A DNA stretch of 64,000 bases from SHVZ01 sp041906305. Its GTDB lineage: Bacteria; Pseudomonadota; Alphaproteobacteria; SHVZ01. The stretch is taken from positions 216,041 to 280,040 of the forward strand of contig JAYRJL010000007.1 in NCBI GenBank assembly GCA_041906305.1. The letters run 5' to 3'. Position numbers and translations under genes: made by a program. Below, piece after piece: positions 49,746 to 57,952 of this stretch. How positions within the stretch are numbered: position 1 is the stretch's first letter; the number at the start of each line of letters is the position of its first letter. The notes under the pieces are model-generated. The model was not told the origin of the DNA and did no database searches. It was given only the letters and a program-made list of their open reading frames with translations.

Positions 49746-50963
49746 GTGACCAACGCACCCAACTTCTGGCCGTCGGCCGAGCTCTTCGCCGAGACGATGT
49801 CCGGCTTTCTCTGGCGCACCGACCATGAAGGGCGCCTTTCCGCGGGGACGGAGGGCTTCGGGAAGACCGCCGGGCTTCCGATCGGCGAGGCGCTCGGGCG
49901 GCCGCTGGCCGATCTGATCGAAGGCCCTGCCGACAAGCGGAGGTTCACCCAGGCGCTCGCCGGGCGCCGATCCTTTCGCGACATGACGCTACGCTTCTGG
50001 CCGGCGCGGCGCTGGACCCGGATCGGCGGTGCTGCGACCGACGACGGCCATCTCGGCATCGCCGTCGACATCGACCAGGAGCGCGGACGCATGGGCCTGG
50101 TCGAAGGCGTGCTCGGCCGCCTCCCCGATGCCGCCGCCGTCTACGACCGAGAGCACCGCCTCGTCACCTTCAACGAGGCCTATCGCCGCCACAACGCCCT
50201 GATCGCAGACGTGCTGTCGCCCGGCCGCAGCTTCGAGGAGATCTTCCGCGCCAGCGTCGCGCTTGGCCAGTATCCGGAGCAGCCGGGCGACGTCGAGGCG
50301 CTGATCGCCGAGCGCGTCTCCCAGCACAAACGAGGGGAGGGTACGTTCAAGCGGCTTCGGCCGGGCGGCGACTGGGCGCTCTATCGCTATTTCGCGCTCC
50401 CCGATGGCGGGTCGGCGACGCTCATCACCGACATCACCGAGAGCGAGCGCCAGCAGGCCGAGCTGACGAGGCTCGCCACCACCGATCCCCTGACCGGCAT
50501 CGCCAACCGCCGCAGCTTCTTCACGCACGCCCAGCGCGAGGTCGAGCGCGCGCGGCGTTACGGGCCGCCGCTCGGGGTCTTCGTGCTCGACCTCGACAAT
50601 TTCAAGCGCGTCAACGACACCTGGGGCCACGGCATCGGCGACGTCGTGCTGCAGGCCGTCGCCCGTCATGCGGTCTCGCAGCTCCGCGTCACCGACATCA
50701 TCGCGCGCACCGGAGGCGAGGAGTTCGGCGCGCTGCTGCCGGAAACGCCAGTCGAGGAAGCCAGGCTGGCGGCCGAAAGGCTACGGCGCGCCATCGCCGC
50801 GCTCCAGGTCGAGACGGCCGCGGGACGGCTCTCGATCACCGTCAGCATCGGCGTCTCCAGTTTCGAGCCCGGCGAGGACCGCATCGACCTGGCGCTGGGC
50901 CGGGCCGACGCGGCGCTCTATCGCGCCAAGCAAAGCGGTCGCAACCGGGTCGAATCCGACTAA
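49746..50963 (+). CDS. PAS-GGDEF diguanylate cyclase
   Basis: About 405 residues from GTG 49746, chosen for GGGAGA at 49735-49740; longer frames from 49599 would overlap the divergent P450 start and leave no promoter space. The N-terminal 220 residues contain PAS-like sensor segments (SGFLWRTDHEGRLSAGTEGF; LPDAAAVYDREHRLVTFNEA), the second a PAS-7-type domain ending ALPDGGSATLITDITESERQ. The cyclase domain has DPLTGIANRRSFF, the active GGEEF near 322-326 and an intact inhibitory site RVTD exactly five residues before it. It should make c-di-GMP with product feedback. Confidence 0.92.
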   Translation: MTNAPNFWPSAELFAETMSGFLWRTDHEGRLSAGTEGFGKTAGLPIGEALGRPLADLIEGPADKRRFTQALAGRRSFRDMTLRFWPARRWTRIGGAATDDGHLGIAVDIDQERGRMGLVEGVLGRLPDAAAVYDREHRLVTFNEAYRRHNALIADVLSPGRSFEEIFRASVALGQYPEQPGDVEALIAERVSQHKRGEGTFKRLRPGGDWALYRYFALPDGGSATLITDITESERQQAELTRLATTDPLTGIANRRSFFTHAQREVERARRYGPPLGVFVLDLDNFKRVNDTWGHGIGDVVLQAVARHAVSQLRVTDIIARTGGEEFGALLPETPVEEARLAAERLRRAIAALQVETAAGRLSITVSIGVSSFEPGEDRIDLALGRADAALYRAKQSGRNRVESD

Positions 50964-50973
50964 TCTCCGGGGC

Positions 50974-51807
50974 ATGTCCGATGCCCCCGACGCCGTCGCC
51001 GAGGCGGTCCGCCGCCACGACCGCGAGCGCTACCTGACCGCGCTGTTCGCCCCGGCCGACCGGCGGGCGGACCTGCTCGCGCTCTATGCCTTCAACCTGG
51101 AGGTGGCGCGGACACGCGAGAGCGTGCGCGAGGCAATGCTGGGCCAGATCCGCCTGCAATGGTGGCGCGACGCTCTCGACGAGATCCAGGCGGGCAAGCC
51201 GCCGCGCCGGCATGCCGTGGTCGAGCCGCTGGCGGAGGCCATCCGCCGCCACAACCTGCCGCGCGACGCTTTCGAGCGCCTTCTGCTGGGGCGCGAGCGC
51301 GACATGGACGACACGCCGTTTGCGACGCTGGCCGAGCTCGAGGCCTATGCCGACGGCACCTCGGGAGCGCTGATCGCATTGGCGCTGCTGATCCTCGATG
51401 CGAGGGACGCCGGGATGCTGGCCCGCAGCCGGCAGATCGGCCGCGGCTACGCTCTGGTCGGCATCCTTCGCGCGGTCGCCTTCCATGCCCGCCAGCGTCG
51501 CTGCCTGCTGCCGGAGGACGTTCTCGCCAAGCACGGCACGGATCGCGATGCCGTTCTGGAGATGAAGCCGTCCTCCGCCGTCGCGGCGGCCGTCGCCGAG
51601 ATCGCCGAAATGGCCGAGGCTGCGCTGACGCCCGGACCTGTCGCGTCCGCCGCGTGGCCGGCGCTGGCGCCATCGGTGCTCGCCCGCCGGCATCTCGCGA
51701 CGCTCAGGCGTGTTAAGTACGACGTGTTCGATCCGACGCTGGTGACGGAACCCGGCGCCGGCGCGATACTGGCGCTGATCGGCGCGTCGCTTCTGAAGAG
51801 AGCCTGA
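50974..51807 (+). CDS. Squalene/phytoene synthase-fold protein, NDUFAF6-like complex I assembly factor
   Basis: A 277-residue protein of the SQS/PSY fold. The catalytic Asp-rich motifs of true synthases are missing; in place of the first is ARTRESVREAMLGQIRLQWW. The pattern YAFNLEVARTRESV...LQWWRDALDEI, ELEAYADGTSGALIALALLI and HARQRRCLLPEDVLAKHG closely resembles human NDUFAF6 (from memory), an assembly factor for respiratory complex I. Alphaproteobacteria are the source of that mitochondrial gene. I infer a complex I assembly role and not isoprenoid synthesis. It is 10 bases after the cyclase stop and precedes a small GNAT gene by one base. Confidence 0.82.
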   Translation: MSDAPDAVAEAVRRHDRERYLTALFAPADRRADLLALYAFNLEVARTRESVREAMLGQIRLQWWRDALDEIQAGKPPRRHAVVEPLAEAIRRHNLPRDAFERLLLGRERDMDDTPFATLAELEAYADGTSGALIALALLILDARDAGMLARSRQIGRGYALVGILRAVAFHARQRRCLLPEDVLAKHGTDRDAVLEMKPSSAVAAAVAEIAEMAEAALTPGPVASAAWPALAPSVLARRHLATLRRVKYDVFDPTLVTEPGAGAILALIGASLLKRA

Positions 51808-51808
51808 G

Positions 51809-52084
51809 ATGAGCCTCGAGGTGCGGGACAACCCGGCGCAGAGCCAATACGAGATGGACGTCGACGGCGGCACCGCGATCGCCAGCTATCGTGCCGACGA
51901 CAAGGTCGTGACGATCTTCCACACCGAGGTACCGGCATCGCTGCGCGGGCGCGGCCTCGGCGATCATCTGGTGAAGGGCACGCTCGACCTTGTCCGCGCC
52001 AGCGGCCGCAAGGTCAACCCGCGCTGCGGCTTCGTCGCGATCTACATCCGACGCCATCCGGAGTACCACGACTTGCTGGCCTAG
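51809..52084 (+). CDS. Small GCN5-related N-acetyltransferase-like protein
   Basis: A 91-residue protein of the compact GNAT class (YidJ/AtfA-like, Acetyltransf_CG). Sequence marks are QYEMDVDGGTAIASYRADDK, EVPASLRGRGLGDHLVKGTL with the R-G-x-G-L-G acyl-CoA loop, and VNPRCGFVAIYIRRHPEYHD, the family's terminal motif. The enzyme activity of such minimal GNATs is little known. It is one base from the NDUFAF6-like stop, hence coupled. Its TAG stop shares CTAG with the convergent trmFO stop. Confidence 0.85.
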   Translation: MSLEVRDNPAQSQYEMDVDGGTAIASYRADDKVVTIFHTEVPASLRGRGLGDHLVKGTLDLVRASGRKVNPRCGFVAIYIRRHPEYHDLLA

Positions 52085-53427
52085 GCTGCGGCGGCGGGCG
52101 CCTTGCCGAGCCAGGCGTCGAGATCGGCGAGGGCACGTTGCGAGAGCAGCTTCTTGCGCTCGCGGCCCCGGATGTTCGTCACGATCGGCGGGAACAGGCC
52201 GAAATTGACGTTCATCGGCTGAAAGGTCTCGGCCGAGGCGCCGCCGGTGATGTGGGCGAGCAGCGCGCCGATCGCGGTCGTGTTCGGCGGCGGCGCCAAC
52301 GTCTGACCCTGGCGCTCCGCGGCCGCGTAGCGGCCGACGATGAGACCGACCGCGGCGCTCTCGACATACCCCTCGCAGCCGGTGATCTGGCCGGCGAAGC
52401 GCAGGCGCGGCATCGCCTTCAAGCGGAGGCCTTCGTCGAGCAGGCGCGGCGAGTTCAGGAAGGTGTTGCGGTGGAGCCCGCCGAGGCGCGCGAACTCTGC
52501 GTTCTCGAGCCCGGGGATCATCCGGAACACGCGCGCCTGCTCGGCGTATTTCAGCTTCGTCTGGAACCCGACCATGTTGTAGAGCGTGCCGAGCGCATTG
52601 TCCTGGCGGAGCTGCATGACGGCATAGGGACGCCGTTCGGTGCGCGGATCGCGCAATCCCACCGGCTTCATAGGTCCGTAGCGGAGCGTGTCGGGGCCGC
52701 GCGATGCCATCACCTCGATCGGCAGGCAGCCTTCGAAGTAGGGCGTGGTCGCCTCCCACTCCTTGAACTCGGTCTTCTCGGCGGCGAGCAACGCATCGAG
52801 GAAGGCGAGATACTCGTCCTTCGAGAACGGGCAGTTGATGTAGTCGGAGCCGTCTCCCGAGGGGCCGACGCGGTCGTAGCGCGACTGGAACCACGCCTTG
52901 CCGAGGTCGATCGACTCCTTGTGCACGATCGGCGCGATCGCGTCGAAGAAGGCGAGCGACTCCTCGCCGGTAAGGGCGCGCACGGCTTCGGCGAGCGCAG
53001 GCGAGGTGAGGGGGCCGGTCGCGACGATCACCGAGTCCCAGTCCGCGGACGGAAGCCCCGCGATCTCGCCGCGCTCGATGGTGATCAAGGGCTCGGCCTC
53101 GATCGCCGCATGCACCGCTTCCGAGAAGCCGTCGCGGTCGACCGCGAGCGCGCCGCCGGCTGGCACGGTGTGCCTGTCGGCGGAAGAGAGGATCAGCGAT
53201 TCCATCCGGCGCATCTCGGCATGGAGCAGCCCGACCGCGTTGTAGTCGGCATCGTCCGAACGGAAGGAGTTCGAGCAGACCAGCTCGGCCAGACGATCGG
53301 TCTTGTGCGCGTCGGTCCCGCGCATGGGCCGCATCTCGTGCAGCACGACCGGCACGCCGCATCGGGCGAGCTGCCATGCCGCTTCCGACCCTGCGAGGCC
53401 GCCGCCGATGACGTGAACAGGCTTCAT
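52081..53427 (-). CDS. trmFO: Methylenetetrahydrofolate-tRNA-(uracil-5-)-methyltransferase
   Basis: A 448-residue flavoprotein that makes ribothymidine-54 in tRNA using 5,10-methylenetetrahydrofolate. The N-terminal FAD motif is VIGGGLAGSEAAWQLARCGV. Other TrmFO hallmarks are LHEMRPMRGTDAHKTDRLAE, LVCSNSFRSDDADYNAVGLL (with the conserved Cys), and MNVNFGLFPPIVTNIRGRER at the C-terminus. Normal length. It overlaps the upstream sugar-kinase gene by ATGA. Confidence 0.97.
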   Translation of the reverse strand: MKPVHVIGGGLAGSEAAWQLARCGVPVVLHEMRPMRGTDAHKTDRLAELVCSNSFRSDDADYNAVGLLHAEMRRMESLILSSADRHTVPAGGALAVDRDGFSEAVHAAIEAEPLITIERGEIAGLPSADWDSVIVATGPLTSPALAEAVRALTGEESLAFFDAIAPIVHKESIDLGKAWFQSRYDRVGPSGDGSDYINCPFSKDEYLAFLDALLAAEKTEFKEWEATTPYFEGCLPIEVMASRGPDTLRYGPMKPVGLRDPRTERRPYAVMQLRQDNALGTLYNMVGFQTKLKYAEQARVFRMIPGLENAEFARLGGLHRNTFLNSPRLLDEGLRLKAMPRLRFAGQITGCEGYVESAAVGLIVGRYAAAERQGQTLAPPPNTTAIGALLAHITGGASAETFQPMNVNFGLFPPIVTNIRGRERKKLLSQRALADLDAWLGKAPAAAA

Positions 53428-54326
53428 CGAAATGACCTTAGCACGCGCTCGACCTCGTCGCGCCTGGGCGCGACCGATCGGCTGCCGAAGTACCGGCATT
53501 TGAGCGCGGCGGCGACGCAGGCGAAACGGCCGGCCTCGGCGACGCTCTTCCCCTCGGTGATCGCGAGCCCATAGGCACCGTGGAACACGTCGCCGGCGGC
53601 GAGCGTGTCCACCGCCTCGACCTCCAGAGACGGTACGTGGCGGAGGTCGTCGCCATCGAGCCAATGAAAGCCGCCGGGACCGGTGGTGACGCCGACGAGC
53701 TCGGCGCCGCTGCGCTTTCGCGCATTCAGCAGCGCGGTCCTGCGGTCCTCGTCTTCCCCGTAGTGAAGGAGTCCCGGCTGCGAGAAGACGATGTGGCGGG
53801 CGTAGCGGGCGAGGCGATGGACGACGCCAGGCGGCGCCACCTCGCCGTCGAGGATCGTCAGCACGCCCGCCGCGTGCGCTGCCTTGAAGCCATGCTCGAC
53901 GCCCTCCGGCCAGCGCACGTCGGAGAGGAGGGCTGCATACTGGCCAATGCGGTCGACCGGCAGCCAGGCGGGCGACGGGTCGAGGGTGGGATCGTAGTAG
54001 GGAACGACCAGCCGCTCTCCTAAACGGTCGATCAGGATCGCCGAGACCGGCGAGCGCTTGCCGGCGATCCGCCTCAGGTTGGAGATGTCGACGCCCTCGG
54101 CCTCGAGGTCGCCCGCGATGCGGTCGCCGGTCGGATCGTCGCCGCAGCGACCCCAGAAATGCACCTTCCCGCCGAGGCGCGAGATCGCGACCGCGGCCGA
54201 GGCCGACATGCCGCCGCCGACCTCGACGCAGTCCTTCGCCGGGACCTTGATCCCCTTGGTCGGGATCTCGTCCAGCTTGAACAGCATGTCCCAGGTGACG
54301 ATGCCGAGGCAGAGAAGGGGCTTCAT
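53424..54326 (-). CDS. PfkB/ribokinase-family carbohydrate kinase
   Basis: A 300-residue kinase of the ribokinase family. I place the start at ATG 54326 (MKPLLCLGIVTWDMLFKLDE); an in-frame ATG at 54344 would add six residues. The family's first signature is EVGGGMSASAAVAISRLGGK, and the second, with the catalytic Asp, is VDTLAAGDVFHGAYGLAIT. The sugar is unknown; such proteins phosphorylate ribose, fructose, KDG, adenosine or tagatose 6-phosphate. An Eda gene is 13 kb away, so a KDG kinase role is conceivable but unproven. Confidence 0.88.
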   Translation of the reverse strand: MKPLLCLGIVTWDMLFKLDEIPTKGIKVPAKDCVEVGGGMSASAAVAISRLGGKVHFWGRCGDDPTGDRIAGDLEAEGVDISNLRRIAGKRSPVSAILIDRLGERLVVPYYDPTLDPSPAWLPVDRIGQYAALLSDVRWPEGVEHGFKAAHAAGVLTILDGEVAPPGVVHRLARYARHIVFSQPGLLHYGEDEDRRTALLNARKRSGAELVGVTTGPGGFHWLDGDDLRHVPSLEVEAVDTLAAGDVFHGAYGLAITEGKSVAEAGRFACVAAALKCRYFGSRSVAPRRDEVERVLRSFR

Positions 54327-54421
54327 GGCGGGCGCACCATGCATGGGCGTGGCAGCCTTGCCAAGGCGTGGGAAAGGCCGTTATCTCTCGGGCCCTTTCG
54401 ATCATCCCCCGAGCATCCGCC

Positions 54422-55708
54422 ATGAGCGCCATCGTCGACATCAAGGCCCGCGAGATCCTGGACAGCCGCGGCAATCCGACCGTCGAGGTCGACGTCGTGC
54501 TGGAGTCCGGCGCGATCGGCCGCGCCGCCGTTCCGTCCGGCGCTTCCACCGGCACCCACGAGGCGCTCGAGCTCCGCGACGGCGACAAGAAGCGCTACGG
54601 CGGCAAGGGCGTGATCAAGGCCGTCGACGCGGCCATGGGCGAGATCTTCGACGCGCTTTCGGGTTTCGATGCGGCCGAGCAGATCAAGATCGACCGCACG
54701 ATGATCGCCCTCGACGGCACGCCGAACAAGGCGCGGCTCGGCGCCAATGCGCTGCTCGGCGTCAGCCTCGCCACCGCCAAGGCCGCCGCGGCTGACCTCA
54801 AGATCCCGGTCTATCGCCATGTCGGCGGCGCGAATGCCCGGGTGCTGCCGGTGCCGATGATGAACGTCATCAACGGCGGCGCCCACGCCGACAACCCGCT
54901 CGACTTCCAGGAGTTCATGATCCTCCCGGTCGGCGCCAAGACCTTCGCCGAGGGCCTCCGCGCCGGCGCCGAGGTGTTCCAGGCGCTGAAGGGCCTGCTG
55001 AAGGACGCGGGCGAGGCGACCAATGTCGGCGACGAGGGCGGCTTTGCGCCGTCGCTGGCATCGGCCGACGCGGCGCTGGCCTTCATCGTCAAGGCGATCG
55101 AGAAGGCCGGATACAAGGCCGGCGACGACATCGCCCTCGGCCTGGACGCGGCCTCGACCGAGTTCATCAAGTCCGGCAAGTACGAGATGGAGGGCGAGAA
55201 GAAGTCGCTCGACGCCGGCGGCATGGTGAAGCTCTACCAGGACCTCTGCGCACGCTATCCGATCGTCACGATCGAGGACGGCATGGCCGAGGACGACTGG
55301 CAAGGCTGGAAGGCGCTGACGGACGCGCTGGGCGCGAAGGTGCAGCTGGTCGGCGACGATCTCTTCGTCACAAATCCGAAACGCATCGCCGAGGGCGTCA
55401 AGAAGGGCGTCACCAATGCCGTACTGATCAAGGTGAACCAGATCGGCACGCTGACCGAGACCCTGGAGGCGGTCGAGATGAGCCTCCGCAACGGCTGGGG
55501 CGCGGTGATGTCGCATCGTTCCGGCGAGACCGAGGACAACACGATCGCCGACCTTGCGGTCGCCACCAACTGCGGGCAGATCAAGACCGGCTCGCTGTCC
55601 CGCTCCGACCGCGTCGCCAAGTACAACCAGCTCCTCCGGATCGAGGAGGAGCTGGGCGCTCAGGCGACCTATGCCGGCCGCAACGCGTTCAAGGCGCTCG
55701 CCCGATAG
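54422..55708 (+). CDS. eno: Enolase
   Basis: A 428-residue enolase, converting 2-phosphoglycerate to PEP. The N-terminal loop is AREILDSRGNPTVEVDVVLE, the catalytic loops include VPSGASTGTHEALELRD, metal ligands are in IALGLDAASTEF, and the catalytic Lys/His are in LIKVNQIGTLTETLEAVEM and VMSHRSGETEDNTIADLAV. Length and sequence are normal. In many alphaproteobacteria eno follows kdsA directly and precedes ftsB; here 14 kb intervenes before and 3.8 kb after. GAGCATCCGCC lies before ATG 54422. Confidence 0.98.
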   Translation: MSAIVDIKAREILDSRGNPTVEVDVVLESGAIGRAAVPSGASTGTHEALELRDGDKKRYGGKGVIKAVDAAMGEIFDALSGFDAAEQIKIDRTMIALDGTPNKARLGANALLGVSLATAKAAAADLKIPVYRHVGGANARVLPVPMMNVINGGAHADNPLDFQEFMILPVGAKTFAEGLRAGAEVFQALKGLLKDAGEATNVGDEGGFAPSLASADAALAFIVKAIEKAGYKAGDDIALGLDAASTEFIKSGKYEMEGEKKSLDAGGMVKLYQDLCARYPIVTIEDGMAEDDWQGWKALTDALGAKVQLVGDDLFVTNPKRIAEGVKKGVTNAVLIKVNQIGTLTETLEAVEMSLRNGWGAVMSHRSGETEDNTIADLAVATNCGQIKTGSLSRSDRVAKYNQLLRIEEELGAQATYAGRNAFKALAR

Positions 55709-55729
55709 CAAAGCCTAGAGGAAATCATC

Positions 55730-56182
55730 GTGACTGCAGAATGCAGGATCCTGATGGTGTCGCCGCAGCCGACCGCGGTGGTGAAGATCAACGTGGCGCT
55801 CTCCGAGATCCCGAGGGCGCAGACAGAGTCGCGGGCGAAGATCGAGGAAGCACTGCCGAAGCTCGATGCCGGAACCTACGGCTACGGCTGCACGCTGTGG
55901 CGTCCACCGGTGAAGGGCAAGCTCTACATGGAGCCGGGCTTCATCGTGACCCGCAGCTTCAAGTCGACCGGCGACGTGGTCTCGTCGGAGCTGCCGGGCG
56001 GGCGCGCCGCGCACTACCTGATGCGCGGGCCCTATGACGGTCTGCCCGACGCGTGGAAGATGCTGCTCGGCTGGGCCGAGCAGCGGAACCTGAAACCGGC
56101 CGGGACCAACTGGGAGATCTACGGCGACGATCACCCCGATCCGTCGCGATTGAAGACCCAGCTCTACGTCCTGCTGAAGTGA
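55730..56182 (+). CDS. GyrI-like (AraC effector-binding-domain) protein
   Basis: A 150-residue protein from GTG 55730, with AGAGGAAA upstream. It shows the GyrI/SOUL-like small-molecule-binding fold: ALPKLDAGTYGYGCTLWRPP, MEPGFIVTRSFKSTGDVVSS, ELPGGRAAHYLMRGPYDGLP (the family's G-x-x-P-D/Y-G-L motif), and GTNWEIYGDDHPDPSRLKTQ with the conserved Tyr/Asp region. It has no DNA-binding part. Such stand-alone domains bind or hydrolyse hydrophobic ligands. It lies 21 bases after eno and may be cotranscribed. Confidence 0.8.
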   Translation: MTAECRILMVSPQPTAVVKINVALSEIPRAQTESRAKIEEALPKLDAGTYGYGCTLWRPPVKGKLYMEPGFIVTRSFKSTGDVVSSELPGGRAAHYLMRGPYDGLPDAWKMLLGWAEQRNLKPAGTNWEIYGDDHPDPSRLKTQLYVLLK

Positions 56183-56183
56183 G

Positions 56184-56420
56184 CTAGACGACCCGGCGCT
56201 CGGCCCATTGACGGTCGCCTTCGCCCGATCTCATCGGAGGCGGGGCGGCATTCTGGAACAGTGCCGGCCACGGCTCACGCCGGCGATCCAGGATGCCGAC
56301 GAGAGCCTCGCGTGCCGCCAGCAGGCCTCCGCGGAACTGAGGTGTAAGCCAGGCGGTCCGGCGTTCGAGCATCGTGTCGATCTCGGAGATTTCCGTCCTG
56401 ATCTCGTCGTCGCTCAGCAT
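56184..56420 (-). CDS. Hypothetical small protein, 78 residues
   Basis: A 78-residue frame of unknown function with AGGGGA at a suitable distance before ATG 56420. It begins with a charged helix (MLSDDEIRTEISEIDTMLER), continues with RRTAWLTPQFRGGLLAAREA, and ends in a Pro/Arg-rich tail. It is convergent with the GyrI-like gene, with a single base between stops. Codon use is coding-like; existence as a gene is likely but not certain. Confidence 0.5.
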   Translation of the reverse strand: MLSDDEIRTEISEIDTMLERRTAWLTPQFRGGLLAAREALVGILDRRREPWPALFQNAAPPPMRSGEGDRQWAERRVV

Positions 56421-56899
56421 GTCATGCTTCCCCTTGTGCGCTTACCGGTAGCAACGGATCGAGTGCGAGCCCGTCGCCAGTCTGACGAGGCTGCCGCTTC
56501 GTACCGGGCGCGCTCGACGCGCCTGGGGCGAGCTTCCGCTCATGAGATTCAGCAGCGCGAGTTGGGAGGCGATCCGAGGCAGCAGTGCGAGGTCTGGTTC
56601 CCGCAGCGTCTCAGAGGCGACGATGCGCATGAGATCGGTGCCGGCAGGATGATCCCCTGACACCTGACGACACGTCAGAGCCTGGGCTCGACTGCTCTCG
56701 GACATCTCGATCCGCTCCCGCCAGTGAAGATGGCCCAGGATCGCGGCGGTCGGTGAAAATCGTCAACGAAGCCGTCGACAACAACGCAATGTACTTTCAC
56801 GTGCAAAAGTTCTTAAATTGCTTCAACGATCCTTGACGGAAGCCGAGACTCAGATCATTCGCGGCAGCCGAAAAGTTCAGCGATGGACGAAGTTCCCCG
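56421..56899. other. Intergenic region with AT-rich promoter-like part and one weak small frame
   Basis: This 479-base gap lies between the 78-residue frame (minus) and the receiver-domain gene (plus). Its right part (about 56756-56835) is AT-rich and likely holds the receiver gene's promoter. An 87-residue minus frame at 56442-56705, starting MSESSRAQALTCRQVS with GGGAG before its ATG, may be a gene but resembles nothing known to me. No other element is visible. Confidence 0.35.
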
Positions 56900-57925
56900 A
56901 TGGTTCAGCCGCTCCGCATCCTTGTCGCCGATTCCAATCCGACCACGGCAACGCTTATCCGGCAGACGATCACGCCGGTGAAGCCTGCGGATGTCGTCTC
57001 CGTGACAACAGCCGCGGGAGCCCGGCTGCGGCTCTCAGCCACGGACGTCTTCTACGATCTCGCCTTCGTGGACATGGACATCGCCGGTTCCAGCGGTCCC
57101 GAGCTCGTGCGATGGGTTCGCGCCGACGATGCGAGCCCGAGGCCGAATCTGCCGGTCGTATTGATGGCCGATGTTTTCGCACCGGCCGTCACGTCGGCTG
57201 CGATCGAGTCCGGAACCCGACTCTTCCTCACCAGGCCCATCATGCGAAGCCGCGTGCTCGCGATCGTCGACAACCTGCGCAGCGCTTACACGAATTTCCT
57301 CGTGTGCCCGACCTATGTCGGGCCCGAGCGCCGCGCGGCCAAGCGGCCGGTCACGGTCGAACGGCGAATGGCGGGATCGGGGATAACGCAGTTCGTCGAA
57401 GATCCGTCGAGCTATGCGCAAAGAGACGACGCCATCGTGACGGTGTTCGACTATGTGAGGCTCTCCCTCGCGGAGGCCGATTTGACGAAGTTCCGCGATT
57501 TCCTAACCCGCGATCATCTGAAGCAGGCCGTGGCGAACCTCGAGCGGGTGAGCGAGCGGGTCGTCTCGACGGTGACACAGCAGCAGCGGGATCTCGAGGC
57601 CCAGCATGAGGCGTTGCGTGATGGCGGCGACACGCTGAAGGCGATGCACGAGACGGCGACGAACATCGCGCTCCGCACGACCGCCGCTGGTTTCACGCTG
57701 ATCTCGTCCATCGCAGGATCGTTGCGCCACTACGCCTCGGGTGCCTATCGCATTACCCCGAAGCTCATCCAGTTCCTTGGCTCGCACATCTCGGCCATTC
57801 GATCGGCTCTTCTGCGTCGCGTGTTCGATGCCGGCGGCGCCGTGGGGCAGGCAATCGTCTCCGCGGTCAGACAGGCTGAGCACGTCTTTCGCCGGCCTGC
57901 GTCGCCTGCCGCCGCCGGTGCCTAG
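56900..57925 (+). CDS. Degenerate receiver-domain protein with helical C-terminal extension
   Basis: A 341-residue protein. Residues 5-125 form a CheY-like receiver: RILVADSNPTTATLIRQTIT, phosphoacceptor Asp58 in YDLAFVDMDIAGSSGPELV, and FLTRPIMRSRVLAIVDNL at the end. Of the key residues, the second acidic residue is Ser12, the Thr/Ser switch is Met in VVLMAD, and the Lys of the K-P pair is Arg in TRP, so phosphorylation may be weak or absent. After it comes TYVGPERRAAKRPVTVERRM, a motif seen in alphaproteobacterial stand-alone receivers, and a long helical region (VVSTVTQQQRDLEAQHEALR) possibly coiled coil. No output DNA-binding or enzyme domain is seen. Confidence 0.8.
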   Translation: MVQPLRILVADSNPTTATLIRQTITPVKPADVVSVTTAAGARLRLSATDVFYDLAFVDMDIAGSSGPELVRWVRADDASPRPNLPVVLMADVFAPAVTSAAIESGTRLFLTRPIMRSRVLAIVDNLRSAYTNFLVCPTYVGPERRAAKRPVTVERRMAGSGITQFVEDPSSYAQRDDAIVTVFDYVRLSLAEADLTKFRDFLTRDHLKQAVANLERVSERVVSTVTQQQRDLEAQHEALRDGGDTLKAMHETATNIALRTTAAGFTLISSIAGSLRHYASGAYRITPKLIQFLGSHISAIRSALLRRVFDAGGAVGQAIVSAVRQAEHVFRRPASPAAAGA

Positions 57926-57952
57926 CTCGGACTAACGACTGGCTTAGGGGCC

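Noticed and set aside
56818..57609. A 263-codon plus frame over the receiver-domain gene
   Set aside because: It is a shadow in another frame of a protein with clear receiver motifs, and its composition is Arg/Gly/Pro-rich.
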